A DNA stretch of 64,000 nt from Ariolimax columbianus (GCA_036924085.1 JAVGWX010000005.1:73380547-73444546), one strand, 5' to 3'; positions 1-12,864 are shown, counted from the first letter of the stretch. Notes: a model not told the origin generated them from the letters alone. A program made the numbers and translations.

Positions 1-179
1 GACGGACCTGGAATGGCATGACAATCTGCATTGGAAAACAAAGAACACTGGAAGTCGTGAATTTCCAAAAGGATATGGCTTGGCTTGGCTTGGCTTCGTT
101 CATTCTCAATCTCCAGCTATCAAACCCGGAAAGGGCTTAAATAGCAGAATGTAGTCCAGAGAACGGAATGCGCTGTGTT

Positions 180-400
180 GTAGTTTATAGCTTGACTGCG
201 ATAGTTGCACCATTCGATCCAACACATCCGATTTCAGCAAGAATTTTTTTAGTACCGGGTTAGCATTCCCTCTTCGATCCCTTCTCCCTAGCCAGTCTGC
301 CCTGTTGCAGCCTGTTATCCAGGATCACCGCGTGGAGATGTAGAAGGGTCTTGGCAGCTCTGGTTCGCTGGCCCTGATGCTAGCAGTCAGCTATGGTTCG
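180..400 (-). repeat. SINE-like dispersed repeat, copy A
   Basis: This segment aligns by eye with 12865-13085 (same orientation), 18025-18230 (opposite orientation) and shorter pieces near 8565 and 56575. Shared landmarks are CATCCGATTTCAGC, TTCGATCC, GCAGCCTGTT, GTAGGGTCTTG and GTTCGCTG. The CATCCGATTTCAGC core also occurs in the tRNA-headed SINE at 57576-57837. It is non-coding. I infer a SINE or other short non-autonomous element; no tRNA head or poly(A) is certain in this copy. Confidence 0.6.
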
Positions 401-734
401 TAAAAGGATATGAGTTATGTTCAAAGAATCCTAGATCCTTAAAAATTAAGTCTCAATGCAATGTCATAGCAGCCACCGGTCAACTGTGCCGCCTAGTATG
501 CCTCCTAGCACATCCAGCGTTTTTCTGTGGTGATTGTTTACCGGCTTGTATCAGATTATTTCCTCAGTGCAGATCGTGTTTAGCTTCTCTAGAGTTGTCT
601 GAAGCAACATCATATTTGAATTCATAGTCCGAAGGCATTCACGAAGATTCATGAAATGTTTAAGCACGTTTATTGGAGGAATCAGTGCATGGGGCGTTCA
701 ATCAGTTATCAATGGGTCATGTGAAATAAGGATG
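401..734. other. Unassigned spacer
   Basis: No gene, repeat or element recognised between the SINE-like repeat and the LINE tail. Confidence 0.5.
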
Positions 735-858
735 GTCGGTAATAGAATGGATGCTCATTGTTTTTAGATCAAGTAAAATAAAATAAACTGGTTGAATACA
801 GACTCTGCAGACTCTTCTAAACCAGAATATAGATGTTAAGTTTAGTTAATGCACAATG
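735..858 (+). mobile_element. CR1-like LINE 3' end fragment
   Basis: The stretch matches the 3' untranslated end of the CR1-like LINE at 41218-42074. Both have GGATGC.CAT, then AAACTGGTTG.ATA, then ACAGACTC-like and CAGACTCTTCTAAACCAG-like text, and a terminal GTTAAGTTTAGTT or GTTAAGTTAAGTT. It is a strongly 5'-truncated copy, as is usual for LINEs. The short direct repeats at the end resemble the microsatellite-like termini of CR1 elements. Confidence 0.6.
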
Positions 859-1030
859 CTGTCAATGTGGTACATTAATATCCTATACTTATTTACAGAA
901 CCATCTTGACGCTATGCAGACTTCCTCTAAGGAAGCAACGAAGGCAGCTCATGGAAAGTCGATATATGGGCCGAAACAGAAGGCCATACCAAAAAAGAAA
1001 TGATCAACCGACACAGGGAATTATACCCTA

Positions 1031-1580
1031 GATACAAAACTGATGCCCGAGATACAAGACTGATGCCTGCGATATAAGACTGATGCCTGAGATACAAGAC
1101 TGGTGACCCTGATACAAGACTGATGGCTAAGATACAAGACTGATGCCCGAGATACAAGACTGATGACCCTGATACAAGACTGATGCCTGAGATACAAGAC
1201 TGATGCCTGAGATTCAAGACTGATGGCTAAGATACAAGACTGATGCCTGAGATACAAGACTGATGCCTGAGATACAAGAATGATAACGCTGATACAAGAC
1301 TGATGCCTGAGATACAAGACTGATGACCCTGATACAAGACTGATGACAATGATACAAGACTGATGCCCGAGATACAAGACTGATGCTCGAGATACAAGAC
1401 TGATGGCTAAGATACAAGACTGATGGCTAAGATACAAGACTGATGACTGAGATACAAGCCTGATGCCCGAGATACACGACTAATGGCTAAGATACAAGAC
1501 TGATGGCTAAGATACAAGACTGATGGCTAAGATACAAGACTGATGGCTAAGATACAAGACTGATGCCTCGGATACATGAC
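1031..1580. repeat. 20-bp minisatellite, ~27 copies
   Basis: Unit is GATACAAGACTGATGSCTRA with variation mainly at the last five bases (GCCTGA, GGCTAA, GACCCT, GCCCGA). Overlapping open frames on the minus strand (SCISxISLVSxASVLYLxHQ type repeats) are by-products of the array and are not genes. The right end near 1490-1560 is most homogeneous, with consecutive identical GGCTAA units. Confidence 0.95.
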
Positions 1581-1829
1581 ATAATTTAAATAGTGTTGCA
1601 ACAATTTTTGTGTATTTGAATATTTTCGTTTTGTGTACTCCTCTGTTTATGAATGTTATCTAAAGGGGTTAGCAGTGAATGTTTGTACTTCCTGCTAAAT
1701 GGGGTTGTCTTAATCTTTTCTAGCAAGACCGCGCAATAGGCTCCTCCATGCAAGGGTCACTTCATCGATCACGACATTGTCGGTAAAGCTATTGTAATAT
1801 AGCGTGTATTTATGTGCATGAGGTGAGGT

Positions 1830-2310
1830 AGTCCTAGTGAGTACATTTGACCCAATCATCACATGAGGTGAAGGTGTTGGTCAGTCTGTTTCTCCTGACC
1901 TTGACATAAGTTGGAATCTTGGTCATTTTGTTTCTGACCTTGACATAAGAGAGTCTTGTTCAGTGTCTTTCGCTTGATCCTGACATAAGTTGGATTCTCA
2001 GTTGGTTTGTTTCGCCTGACCTTGGCATAAGTTGAAGTCTCGGGTCAGTTTGTTTCGCCAGACCCAGACGCGAGGCATTTTTTTTGTCAGTATTTTCCCC
2101 TTTGCCCTGGCATGTGATAGGGTTGTGGTCTATTTGTTTCACCTGTCAAGGACAAGTAGTGTGGTATTGGTCAGTGTGTTTCACCTGACCATAACGTGAG
2201 GTGGAGTCTTGGACTGTATATTTGATTTGACCTTTTCATGAGTTGAAGTCTTGATTAATCTATTGCCCGACACTGACGCGAGGTAGTGTTTTGGTAAGTA
2301 TATTTCCCTT
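1830..2310. repeat. Degenerate 42-bp minisatellite, block 1
   Basis: Decayed units of the form GGTCAGTTTGTTTCGCCTGAC followed by CTTGACATAAGTTGGAGTCTT. They are clearly the same family as the much more homogeneous array at 3775-5010. Divergence between units is high, so this block is older. Confidence 0.75.
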
Positions 2311-2444
2311 GACTCTGAGGCAGCGATGTGCACCCTACCTTTGATGAACATCTGGTTTTCAGATTTAAAAGGACATCGGGGTGCAACCGAACACATGTCA
2401 GATTCGATTTCCAAGGGTTTATGCCATGTTACAACTTTTTAAAG

Positions 2445-3030
2445 ACTAACGTTCTCTCTCTCTCTGCTTTTCTCTCTCTCTATCTCTCTCTCTTGCTCTT
2501 TCTCACTCACTCACAAGCCATATCTTTGTATCTGTTTCATTATGTATGCTTTTCTCTCGCACTCTCTGCCTCTGTGTTTACGTCTGATTTTTGTCTTAGC
2601 TTTATTTCAATTCTGTGATTATATGTGCCACTTTCTCTGTACCCCTCTGCCCTTATGAGTGTGCATACGTGCCTTTCTCTGAATGACTCTTTTACTTTGT
2701 TTCTTGCTGGTTGTATGATTACATTTATTTCTATATCTCTGTGTCTGTATCTATGCGCATATCTCACTCTTTCTATCTGTCTATGTATGTCTCTATCCCT
2801 CTTGCTCTCTCCCTCCAGCTTTCTCTTTATATCTTTACGTATCTTATTTCTCGCTCTGTTTAATTCTCCTTCATTTTCACCTTTTATACATTTTTGTCCC
2901 TCATTTCCTGTCTTTTTCTCTCAATTTGTCATTATGTTTCCCTCTCGCTCTCTGTCTCTTACATTTTCCTTTCTGTATCTGTCTCACTTTCTCTGATAAA
3001 TGTCATTCTCTATCTATTTCTTTCTAGTTC
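2445..3030. repeat. CT-rich low-complexity tract
   Basis: Interrupted (TC)n, TCTCTC and TTTCTC microsatellite-like sequence over almost 600 bp. The open frames here (for example 2625-2996) are leucine/serine-rich translations of the simple sequence and carry no gene signal. Confidence 0.85.
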
Positions 3031-3774
3031 TTGAAGCAAAACCAAAGGGTCACCTGGAGAGACTGGTTTCAATTACATAGTCCCAAATAGTCACAATCGT
3101 ATCTGCCCTTTAGCCTATGTTTTTATCCGCATTCATTTAAACATGATAAGCCCTTACATTTGTTGCTACTCTGTTTATAACGTATATAATATAAACGCAT
3201 ATTTTTATCTAGTGCATCATTATTCATATTTTGAGATTTATATAGACAATACCATACAGGGTGGTCCACGCGGCTCCATATATAGATAAACTAAACTTTA
3301 AATCAACCTTTCTTCAACCGAGGAGCGGCTGGCTGAGCCGTTTGGATGTCAGACATATGACTACAAGAGTATGCGTTCAAAACCTCAGTTCTGTTGGTGT
3401 TGTTAAGAGGTAGTTGTGCCGAGTTGATTTGACTTCTGATGACGGCATTGTAGTCTTATTTTCCATAACGTACTGAACAAGGTAGACCAGAGCACTCCTG
3501 GATGTAGTGCATTGCGTAGATACTCAGCTGGTTCACCATTATAGCGATAACATTGACAATCCCCACCTCTTTGGCCAGGATGTTGTAACATAGTCTGTTT
3601 ACAACATTGGGGGATAGGTCTGGGCTCGTTAAAGGAAAGTGAAGCGTCTATTATAGCCTTTCTTTTCCAGTTGTAGAGATCGCCCCTGCATTCACTTGCC
3701 CGCAACAGTTCTCTCCTACATTATTGTGTCCCAGCAGCACCTTCACAACAGCACCCCTTGGTCGAGATATGGGA
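3031..3774. other. Unassigned spacer
   Basis: No gene or named element recognised. A weak tRNA-like string lies near 3328-3395 but lacks a good B box. Confidence 0.4.
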
Positions 3775-5010
3775 ACTTGGTCTGTATGTTTCACCCGATC
3801 AAAACACGACCAGTATGTCTCACCGAACACAGGGCTGAGGTGAAGTCTTGGTCAGTAGGTTTTACGAACCCTGTCTTGAGCCAGAGTTTTTGTGAGTATG
3901 TTTCAATTGACGGGACATGGGTTCTTGATCAATATGTTTCACAGAACCATGACCTGAGGTGGAGTCTTGATCATTATGTTTCACCGAACATTGACGTTAG
4001 GTAGGTTGTTGATCAATATGTTTCATCTAACATTGACGTTAGGTGGGTTGTTGATCAATATGTTTCACCGAACATTGACGTTAGGTGGGTTGTTGATCAA
4101 TATGTTTCATCTAACATTGACGTTAGGTAGGTTGTTGATCATTATGTTTCACCAAACATTGACGTTAGGTAGATTGTTGATCAATATGTTTCATCTAACA
4201 TTGACGTTAGGTAGGTTGTTGATCAATATGTTTCATCTAACATTGACGTTAGATGGGTTGTTGATCAATATGTTTCATCTAACATTGACGTTAGGTGGGT
4301 TGTTGATCAATATGTTTCATCTAACATTGACGTTAGGTAGGCTGTTGATCAATATGTTTCATCTAACATTGACGTTAGGTGGGTTGTTGATCAATATGTT
4401 TTATCTAACATTGACGTTAGGTAGGTTGCTGATCAATATGTTTCATCTAACATTGACGTTAGGTAGGTTGTTGTTCAATATGTTTCATCTAACATTGACG
4501 TTAGGTAGGTTGTTGATCAATATGTTTCATCTAACATTGACGTTAGATGGGTTGTTGATTAATATGTTTCACCGAACATTGACGTTAGGTGCGTTCTTGA
4601 TCATTATGTTTCATCTAACATTGGCGTTAGATGGGAGTCTCGATCAATATGTTTCGTCTAACATTTGCGTTAGATTGGGGGGGGGGGGGGGGAAGGGGGG
4701 CTTGGTCAATATGTTTCACCTGACCCTGATCTGAAGTAGGGGTCTTGATCAATATGTTTTACCGGACCTTGACGTGAGGTGAGATCTTTGTTAGTATGCT
4801 TTACCTGACCATGGCGTGAGATGGCATGGGGGAAGGGGGAGGGGTATGGTATTGATTAATATGTTTCACCTAAGACTGACATGAGCTGGAGTCTTGGTCA
4901 GTGTGTTTCGCTTAACCCTGACGTGAGGTGGAGTCTTGGTCTGTATGCTTTACCGAACCCTGTCGCGAGGTAGAGTCTTGGTCTGTATGTTTCACCTAAC
5001 CCTTGACGTG
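3775..5010. repeat. 42-bp minisatellite, block 2
   Basis: Central part (about 3960-4670) is a homogeneous array with units built from TTGATCAATATGTTTCATCT and AACATTGACGTTAGGTGGG. Flanks decay into GGTCAGTGTGTTTCACCTGAC and CTTGACGTGAGGTGGAGTC variants. A 255-codon frame exists because 42 is divisible by three (14-residue period) and is not a gene. A poly-G run (about 4677-4692) interrupts the array. Confidence 0.95.
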
Positions 5011-6329
5011 AGGGTTAGATCCATGTAGGAATTAATGTCTTTGCAAACTGTTGTTCGCTGGTTTTTCGAATATATTTGGTAGAATTTGGTAGCCAGTCCT
5101 ATAGCCAACCATCAGTAGTCACCCCTTACAACACACACGACAGGTTGCAGTGTAACATTTCGTTGCTCCTCTTGTAGGGCTCGGTGATACAAAGGTAGTT
5201 TTTCGTATGTGTGAAGTCTGTAGACCAGCTGCTATGTGTGCGCTAGTATGTATGTTACATTCATGTATTTTTCTGCATTTAATTCCACAATGGTTGTAAA
5301 GTTTAAATGTTCGTGAATGTGCCAGAAGCTACAATATTCATGCATGGTTATTTTGGACTCACTGTAGAAGGCTCATGACTGAAAGATTGTGCCAAACCAT
5401 TTCACGAACTCTTTAGTTGTGATTTCTGTAGCCCCTTGTTTCATATTATGAAGTCGCCATTCACAAAATGCAGAGGGAACAATGGCCCAATTGTTATCTC
5501 AGTGGTAAGAAGTCATAAGGATTCATGTTGTCAATGTAGGTTGATAAACTAGTAAGTTGAAATCAACAATTTATTTTAGTGACATCAATCCCACAAATGG
5601 CTATTTTTTAAGCACTAAGAAAACATCTACAACAGACATGAGAAATAAAATTAAGTGCACAGTTGTCTGATCTAAATGTTTTGTGAGTGCCTTTGCCGAA
5701 TTTCTTCGATTCTGAGAAGCACTTTTTTCCGCAACTCAAACTTCTCCAAAACCGGAATGCATCTTATTATCGAAGGTTTCCTACAATTGTTTTATAATGA
5801 AAGTTGTCTGGCGCCAGGTGGACGGAACTTCAGGGGACATTATCATTACCTAACGCATGCTCACATGGGGTAGTCTAACGTTCCCTGTCCGACTCGTGAT
5901 AACATTTTCACATCATTTAATATCGTTCATTTGAAATCCTTGTTGCCGCTATGTCAAAAATGTATCAGTACGAATCCGTGTTGAAAAGAAAATATATTGT
6001 GTTGTGCAGAAGAATAGGGAAATACAAAGATGGGCGAAAATGTAATTAGCGATGCAAATGTAGGTCATTGGATAAATGATCCTAATTTGATATTTTCGTA
6101 ATACAAGTAATTTTGCAGTGAGTCAGAGAGAACGATATACATTATTATAAGATAATACAGATATCAACGCTCGACGATTCATTCAGAAGAATCCGACTCC
6201 GAGTGGGAAATTTAGTTTGATATTAATTCAAAATAAAGTGATCTATCTATCAAATGCGACTTAATACATTACTTATTCTTAATAACTGAACTGGTAGACA
6301 ATTAAATGTTGTAGAATTGCAATTGCTAA
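5011..6329. other. Unassigned AT-rich spacer
   Basis: No coding region, RNA gene or transposon could be recognised on either strand. Confidence 0.5.
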
Positions 6330-7023
6330 TTGTGTGTGTTAGTGGTGCTGATATTAAGGGTGTGTGTGTGTGTTTGTGGTGCTGACATCAAGGGTGTGTG
6401 TGTGTTTATGGTCGTGTCATTGAAGGCGTGTGTGTGTTCGTGGTGGTGTCATTAAGGGTGCATGTGTGTTCATGGTGGTGTTATTAAGGGTGTGTGTGTG
6501 TGTTCGTGGTGGTGTCATTAAGGATGTGTGTGTGTGTTCGTAGTGGTATCATTAAGGGTGTGAGTGTTTGTTCATGATGGTGTCATTAAGGGTGTGCGTG
6601 TTTGTTCATGATGGTGTCATTAAGGGTGTGTGTGTGATCGTGGTTGTGTCATTAAGGGTGTGTGTGTGTTTGTTCATGGTGGTGTCATTAATGGTAGGCG
6701 TGTGTGTGTTCGTGGTGGTGTCATTTAGGGTGGATCTGTTCGTGGTTGTGTCATTAAGGGAGTATGTGTGTTCGTAGTGGTGTCATTAAGGGTGTGTGTG
6801 TGTGTGTTCGTAGTGGTGTCATTAAGGGTGTGTGTGTGTGTTCGTGGTGGTGTCATTAAGGGTGCATGTGTGTTCGTGGTTGTGTCATTAGGGGTGTATG
6901 AGTGTTCATTGTGGTGTCATTAAAGGTGTGTGTGTGTTCTAGGTGGTGTCATTAAGGATGTGTGTACGTGTATTCGTGGTGCTTTCATTAAGGATGTATG
7001 TGTTCGTGGTGCTTTCATTAAGG

Positions 7024-7058
<35 letters not shown>

Positions 7059-7410
7059 CTTGGTGCTGTAATTAAGGATGTGTATGTTCGTGATGCTGTC
7101 ATTAAGGATATGTGTGTGTTTTCGTGATGCTGTCATTAAGGATGTGTGTGTGTTTTCGTGATGCTGTCATTAAGGATGTGTTTGTTCGTGATGCTGTCAT
7201 TAAGGATGTGTGTGTGTTTTCGTGATGCTGTCATTAAGGATGTGTGTGTGTTTTCGTGATACTGTCATTAAGGATGTGTGTGTGTTTTTGTGATGCTGTC
7301 ATTAAGGATGTGTCTGTGTTTTCGTGATGCTGTCATTAAGGCGCGTGTGTTCATTGGTGCTGTCATTAAGAGGGACTGTGTGTTCGTGGTGCTGTCATAA
7401 AGCGTGAGTG
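6330..7410. repeat. ~32-bp TG-containing minisatellite
   Basis: Units consist of TTCGTGGTGGTGTCATTAAGG followed by a variable (GTGTGT) stretch, about 30 copies. Left units read GTGGTGTCATTAAGGG and right units GATGCTGTCATTAAGGA, so two homogenised sub-blocks are visible. The TG run expands to about 30 bp near 7025-7057. Confidence 0.95.
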
Positions 7411-8564
7411 TGTCTTACAATCGATAACGCCTTTTAATGGAACAAATGTCTTGAAAATAATTATATTTGAGATTTTTGTTGTCGCTTTAGAAAATTGCTT
7501 TTTTTACTTACTTCGGATTTCCTATTTCTTTCGTCAAAGCTAGAATACAGTTATATATAGACACAGCTACATATAGAAACAACTACGCACATGCACCAAT
7601 GTTTCGACATGACGACGGCTTTTGTCGAGAAATAGAAAATGGAAATAGTATCCATGACTCGATCGTGTTATGGGCGATCAAATGTTAACGTTCAGTCTGG
7701 GCCTCAACAGCTCGCAACTACTGTTCGATGATGAGGCGTTGCATTGTATAAATTAATGTTGGATTCCAGTACCTCTTCTCAGTTTACTGTAGGATCTTAT
7801 CCAAGAAAATTCACACATCAACCAGTTTAGTAGTAGACTCCGGTGAGGACGTGAAGATGGATAGAATACACCCTCAGAAACAGACCTTTGCAATATAACT
7901 AGACATGCACTAAACTTGAACCGACGAGGAAAGAGTCTAATGAGTAAACTGAGTATACTATGAGTGTATACTGAATACCTAATTTACAACAGTGGATGAA
8001 AAGCCTGGTCTAGCTGGATGTATTCTCGTCTAGAGAACGCACTAAGATGGTTCAGAAAATGAATAGATGGAGAGAATCTGTTTGTTACAAGAGGAATAAG
8101 ATCAATATAAAAAGGATGGAATTACATCCACAAGAATACGTCAGTGCAATAATGCTGACTTTCTGTAACGAACACAGCATTAGTGGTGCAGGGAAGACAT
8201 AGCCTCTGACTTCCACGAGCTTAAGAAGTGTTCTCGCTTACATACTTATTTTGCTGCTGCCTGTGTAGCACTGGGCATTATTTCCAACTGCCTGTTTTAT
8301 TTTCTATAGAAGAAGGATCTCAAACTAGCTATCGCGAGCACGTTTTCCAAAAAAAAAAAGAAAATAGTGTATGCTTCTTCTTTTTATTTTCTTCGTCTTC
8401 TTCTTCTTCTTGTTCTTCTTCCTCTTCCTTCTTCTCTTTCTTCTTCTTTGGCATTAAAAAGAATATGGTGATGGTACGTCGCAGCTTACAACGAGGCTGC
8501 GGCGATATCTGTGCGATTCGGCCTGACATCAAGTTTCAACTGTCTTTTCTGCAATTTCTACTCT
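7411..8564. other. Unassigned spacer with TTC tract
   Basis: Mostly unique sequence with no recognised gene. An A-run at 8348-8360 and an interrupted (TTC)n tract at about 8380-8455 are simple repeats. The 113-aa frame across them is rich in F and S from the tract. Confidence 0.5.
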
Positions 8565-8635
8565 CCTAGACAGACTACACTAGCGCTGTCTGTTTCAAGG
8601 ACCGACACTTAGAGGTGGAGTAGGGTTTGTTAATT
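8565..8635 (-). repeat. SINE-like dispersed repeat, fragment
   Basis: About 70 bp align with the distal part of the copies at 180-400 and 12865-13085 and with the reverse complement of 18025-18110. Shared strings are AGACTACACTAGCGC, CTGTTTC, ACACTTAGAGGTGGAGTAGGGT. It is a truncated copy. Confidence 0.5.
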
Positions 8636-9170
8636 ATGAGCCAACTATGTGGTCCTAACGAACATCGATTAATTAATAACGTGCTTAAAGTACAAAACAG
8701 CGTTTATAGAAACAAATGGTATTTTTAAATTAAAAAAAAGAAAACAGCTAAATATGACATCTCATAAGAGAAAGTGTCATTGAGACGAGATAAACTTAAG
8801 ATGTACATTTGAGTCTCAATAAATTGATTATAGGCAAGATTTTATCAAGCACTTTTGCCTTCTGTCAATTGGTCAACCCACGCACGTTACTCACGAAGTG
8901 ATAGATCTAATTACGTTTTTAATCACTACTTTTATTTGTTGGGCTCCGGGTGACAAGTTCATCTCAAACTAAATGGTATTATATTCTGATAGAAAGCATT
9001 TAATTTTATTGTTGTTCTACCAGTAAGAGTGGTTCGCGTGTTCATTATTATTATTTAAAGCGGTTGCTAGTGACGTACATTAGAAAAGGGCTACAATTCT
9101 TTTATTCCGACTGTAACTTGTTCTTTCCCCTGATATCGTTTTGAAACATAGATGTAGTTTGTTTCACCAT
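8636..9170. other. Unassigned AT-rich spacer
   Basis: No feature recognised. Confidence 0.5.
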
Positions 9171-9440
9171 GTTTGCTCATAACTTTAAACATAGATTCAG
9201 TCTATGAAGTATGCTCATAATTTTAAACACAGATTCAGTATCTACAAGTTTGCTAAGTATTTTAAACAAAGAATCATGCTCTAGGAGTTTGCTTCGAATT
9301 TTAAAAACAGATTTAGTCTCAATAAGTTTTCTCAGAATTCTAAAAATTGATTCAGTCTTAAGAAGTTTACTCGGAATCTTATACATGAATTATCTCACGA
9401 AGTTTGTTCAGTATTTTAAAGCTAGACTAATCTAAAAGTA
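9171..9440. repeat. 39-bp minisatellite, ~7 degenerate copies
   Basis: Units of the type TTTGCTCATAATTTTAAACA followed by CAGATTCAGTCTATGAAG, spaced 38-39 bp (GCT landmarks at 9175, 9213, 9252, 9291). Copies are strongly diverged, so the array is old. Confidence 0.8.
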
Positions 9441-9867
9441 GGTCGTCTAAAAACGATGGCTCGTAAATGCGATCAAATTGTTTGCTTAAAAGGGAACGTT
9501 CGCATATTTGTAGAGAGCGTATAATTGGAGCTGAATACTTAATATGTCGTCAAACAATTGCAGTGCGGTAAAAGTATCTTGTTCAACGCAGTTCCGACAA
9601 GATGTTGTCATTTGAAAAATGCGAGAAGACACAGTCAAGTAACTGAAACACACAATTGTTAGGTAGTGAACTGCGTTTTCAAACATTTTCCAATATAATT
9701 ATGTGAGGTACCTCAAATGACCTCCTAGGTTACCGGAAAGAAGTAAACACATCCTGAGATTGAATGAGGTGTGGCCCGAAAACCATTTGCGCTTACTCAG
9801 GCAGCCCATCATAGAGTTTGAGTTTGAGTCCCTTGTTCTGGAGATTGTTGTTTTCTCTGCAAATCAA
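9441..9867. other. Unassigned spacer
   Basis: No feature recognised. Confidence 0.45.
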
Positions 9868-11140
9868 TCCAGTGACTATTACAGTTGTGATACATTTATC
9901 TCTCTATCATTCCAGTGACTATTACAGTTGTGATACATTTATCTCTCTATCATTCCAGTGACTATTACAGTTGTGATACATTTATCTCTCTATCATTCCA
10001 GTGACTATTACAGTTGTGATACATTTATCTCTCTATCATTCCAGTGACTATTACAGTTGTGATACATTTATCTCTCTATCATTCCAGTGACTATTACAGT
10101 TGTGATACATTTATCTCTCTATCATTCCAGTGACTATTACAGTTGTGATACATTTATCTCTCTATCATTCCAGTGACTATTACAGTTGTGATACATTTAT
10201 CTCTCTATCATTCCAGTGACTATTACAGTTGTGATACATTTATCTCTCTATCATTCCAGTGACTATTACAGTTGTGATACATTTATCTCTCTATTATTCC
10301 AGTGACTATTACAGTTGTGATACATGTATCTCCTATCATTCCAGTGACTATTACAGTTGTGATACATTTATCTCTCTATCATTCCAGTGACTATTACAGT
10401 TGTGATACATTTATCTCTCTATCATTCCAGTGACTATTACAGTTGTGATACATTTATCTCTCTATCATTCCAGTGACTATTACAGTTGTGATACATTTAT
10501 CTCTCTATCATTCCAGTGACTATTACAGTTGTGATACATTTATCCCTCTATCATTCCAGTGGTTATTACAGTTGTGATACATTTATCTCTCTATCATTCC
10601 AGTGGTTATTACAGTTGTGATACATTTATCTCTCTATCATTCCAGTGTTTATTACAGTTGTGATACATTTATCTCTCTATCATTCCAGTGACTATTACAG
10701 TTGTGATACATGTATCTCTCTATCATTCCAGTGTTTATTACAGTTGTGATACATTTATCTCTCTATCATTACAGTGGTTATTACAGTTGTGATACATTTA
10801 TCTCTCTATGATTCCAGTGACTATTACAGTTGTGATACATTTATCTCTCTATCATTCCAGTGTTTATTACAGTTGTGATACATTTATCTCTCTATCATTA
10901 CAGTGGTTATTACAGTTGTGATACATTTATCTCTCTATCATTACAGTGGTTATTACAGTTGTGATACATTTATCTGTCTATGATTTCAGTGTTTATTACA
11001 GTTGTGATACATTTATCTGTCTATGATTTCAGTGTTTATTACAGTTGTGATACATTTATCTCTCTATCATTACAGTGGTTATTACAGTTGTGATACATTT
11101 ATCTGTCTATGATTTCAGTGGTTATTACCGTTATGAAACT
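9868..11140. repeat. 43-bp minisatellite, ~29 copies
   Basis: Unit is CAGTGACTATTACAGTTGTG then ATACATTTATCTCTCTATCATTC. The first ~15 units are almost identical; variants (CAGTGGTTATT, CAGTGTTTATT, CTGTCTATGATTT) accumulate toward the right end, giving a clear homogeneity gradient. No coding potential. Confidence 0.97.
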
Positions 11141-11178
11141 TATATATCTCCCTCCCCGTTTCCCATTTATTGTATATC

Positions 11179-11620
11179 ATGTGTTACGTTGCCTGATATA
11201 TTGTGTTACGTTGCCTGATATGTTGTGTTACGTTGCCTGATATGTTGTGTTACGTTGCCTGATATGTTGTGTTACGTTGCCTGATATATTGTGTTACGTT
11301 GCCTGATATTTTGTGTTACGTTGCCTGATATGTTGTGTTACGTTGCCTGATATGGTGTGTTACGTTGCCTGTTATGTTGTGTTACGTTGCCTGATATGTT
11401 GTGTTTCGTTGCTTGTTATGTTAGTTACGTTGCCTGATATGGTGTGTTACGTTGCCTGTTATGTTGTGTTACGTTGCCTGATATGTTGTGTTTCGTTGCT
11501 TGTTATGTTAGTTACGTTGCCTGATATGGTGTGTTACGTTGTCTGTTATGTTGAGTTATATTGCCTGATATGTTGTGTTACGTTGCCTGATATGTTGTGT
11601 TACGTTGCCTGCTATAAAAG
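11179..11620. repeat. 22-bp minisatellite, ~20 copies
   Basis: Unit TGTTACGTTGCCTGATATGT plus TG, with variants GGTGTG, CTGTTATG and TTTCGTTGCTTG. A 64-66 bp higher-order pattern (TGATATGGTG, TGTTATGTTG, TGATATGTTG, then a 21-bp TTTCGTTGCTTGTTATGTTAG unit) repeats from about 11340 to 11520. The 112-aa frame is a by-product. Confidence 0.93.
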
Positions 11621-12230
11621 CCATGAGCTGCTTTCAGTCACTCTCTGTTAGGATGTCATGGCGGATGTATGGGGATGTTGCATTGTTCTGCTATTTCCTG
11701 AACAGTAAAACCACAATTAGAATGTACCATCCAAACATGTGCGTTTTCAGATACCGACTTTAGTCGTTCTAAAGGCGTATCTTCATCTGCTGACTGTCAA
11801 ATGCCATTACATGACATACATCATTTGTACCAACTCGTTCGGCTCATGCACTCATCTGTATAGATATGTTTTACAATTTAATGAGCAGCCGGTGACGTCT
11901 TCATATGCTCGATCCGAAGCGTCATAACGATTTGCTGCTCGTGACATTCTGACACTTCGAGAAACGTAAAACACAATCTGTTTGCACGTAAACAATCAGC
12001 TACAGACCGATAAACAATCACAGAAGAAAATCGCTGGAAGTTGTAGATCACTTAATAAACTCATCATAAAGTAAAGTCCTTTACCATAAATTACTGTGAC
12101 CTCACATTGGCGTACAGTTTCAAAGGCACTTTAAATTCTTGAACAGATCTCGGATCTTCTCGTCTCGTTCTTCCCGTAACCCATCATGTCCCGCTTCTTC
12201 TTCATTAGCTTTTTATCGTCACTTCTGTAT
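11621..12230. other. Unassigned spacer
   Basis: No supported gene or element. Confidence 0.45.
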
Positions 12231-12475
12231 GTCCATCTTCACAACTTTGGAATCTTTCTAGGTTTTGTCTGTCCACTCTCAGTCATCATCTGTCCATCTT
12301 CACAACTTTGGTATCTTTAAAGGTTTTGTTCGTCCACTCTCAAATATCATCTGTCCAGCGTCTCTTGGGACAACCTCTTTTTTCTTTGCCAGGAACGATG
12401 CTTTTGAGTATCTTGTTTGGAAGTCCACAGCTTCGTATTGCAAGGCGGTACCACTGGAGCGTGCCTGTCTTTACC
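12231..12475 (-). pseudogene. RTE-like LINE ORF2 C-terminal relic
   Basis: Reading the minus strand gives the basic tail typical of RTE-like LINE ORF2: RSCGLPNKIL, then KRGCPKRRWTDDI, a stop, then EWTNKT. It matches the better preserved tail at 29045-29530 (RSNGLANTIL, RRGRPKKRWGDNIKEWTN). The terminal ~60 bp is tandemly duplicated (GTCCATCTTCACAACTTTGG at 12231 and 12292). The rest of the ORF is missing. Non-functional. Confidence 0.7.
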
Positions 12476-12864
12476 GCTGATAGGAAGTAGTTTAAAATGC
12501 ATAACTAAAAGAGTTAATAATTCGTTCTTATGTGATCAGAAGAAGAAAATATGCTATATGGGATACTAAAGTAACGTTACTGTATTCCAAACTGATTAAA
12601 AATAGCTGTCTATGTAGCGAATGGTCTGGGTTTGGATCGCCAATGTAGCTTATAATTGTACACAGTTAATATTTGCCCGGAGTCCAAATTGCAAAACAGC
12701 TTCGCCTCTTCTGATCAGATTTGAAATGAATAACAAAGTAATAAAACATGAAATAAATATTATTGATCGTAATTTGATTGTGTCATTCGTGATTGTTGTG
12801 TCTTTGTAAATCTTCCTTTTTCGTTTGTTGATGAAAACCACCGTTTCGTAACATTGTTTCGTTG
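12476..12864. other. Unassigned AT-rich spacer
   Basis: No feature recognised; the small open frames on both strands overlap and have no family resemblance. Confidence 0.45.

Noticed and set aside
3325..3400. tRNA-like string TGGCTGAGCCGTTTGG
   Set aside because: B-box equivalent GCGTTCAAAACCT is too degenerate and no stems pair.
3967..4734. 255-aa ORF with NMFHLTLTLG repeats
   Set aside because: By-product of the 42-bp minisatellite, with no gene context.
10000..11100. CRISPR-like regular spacing of repeats
   Set aside because: The 43-bp units are contiguous tandem repeats without unique spacers, in eukaryotic DNA.
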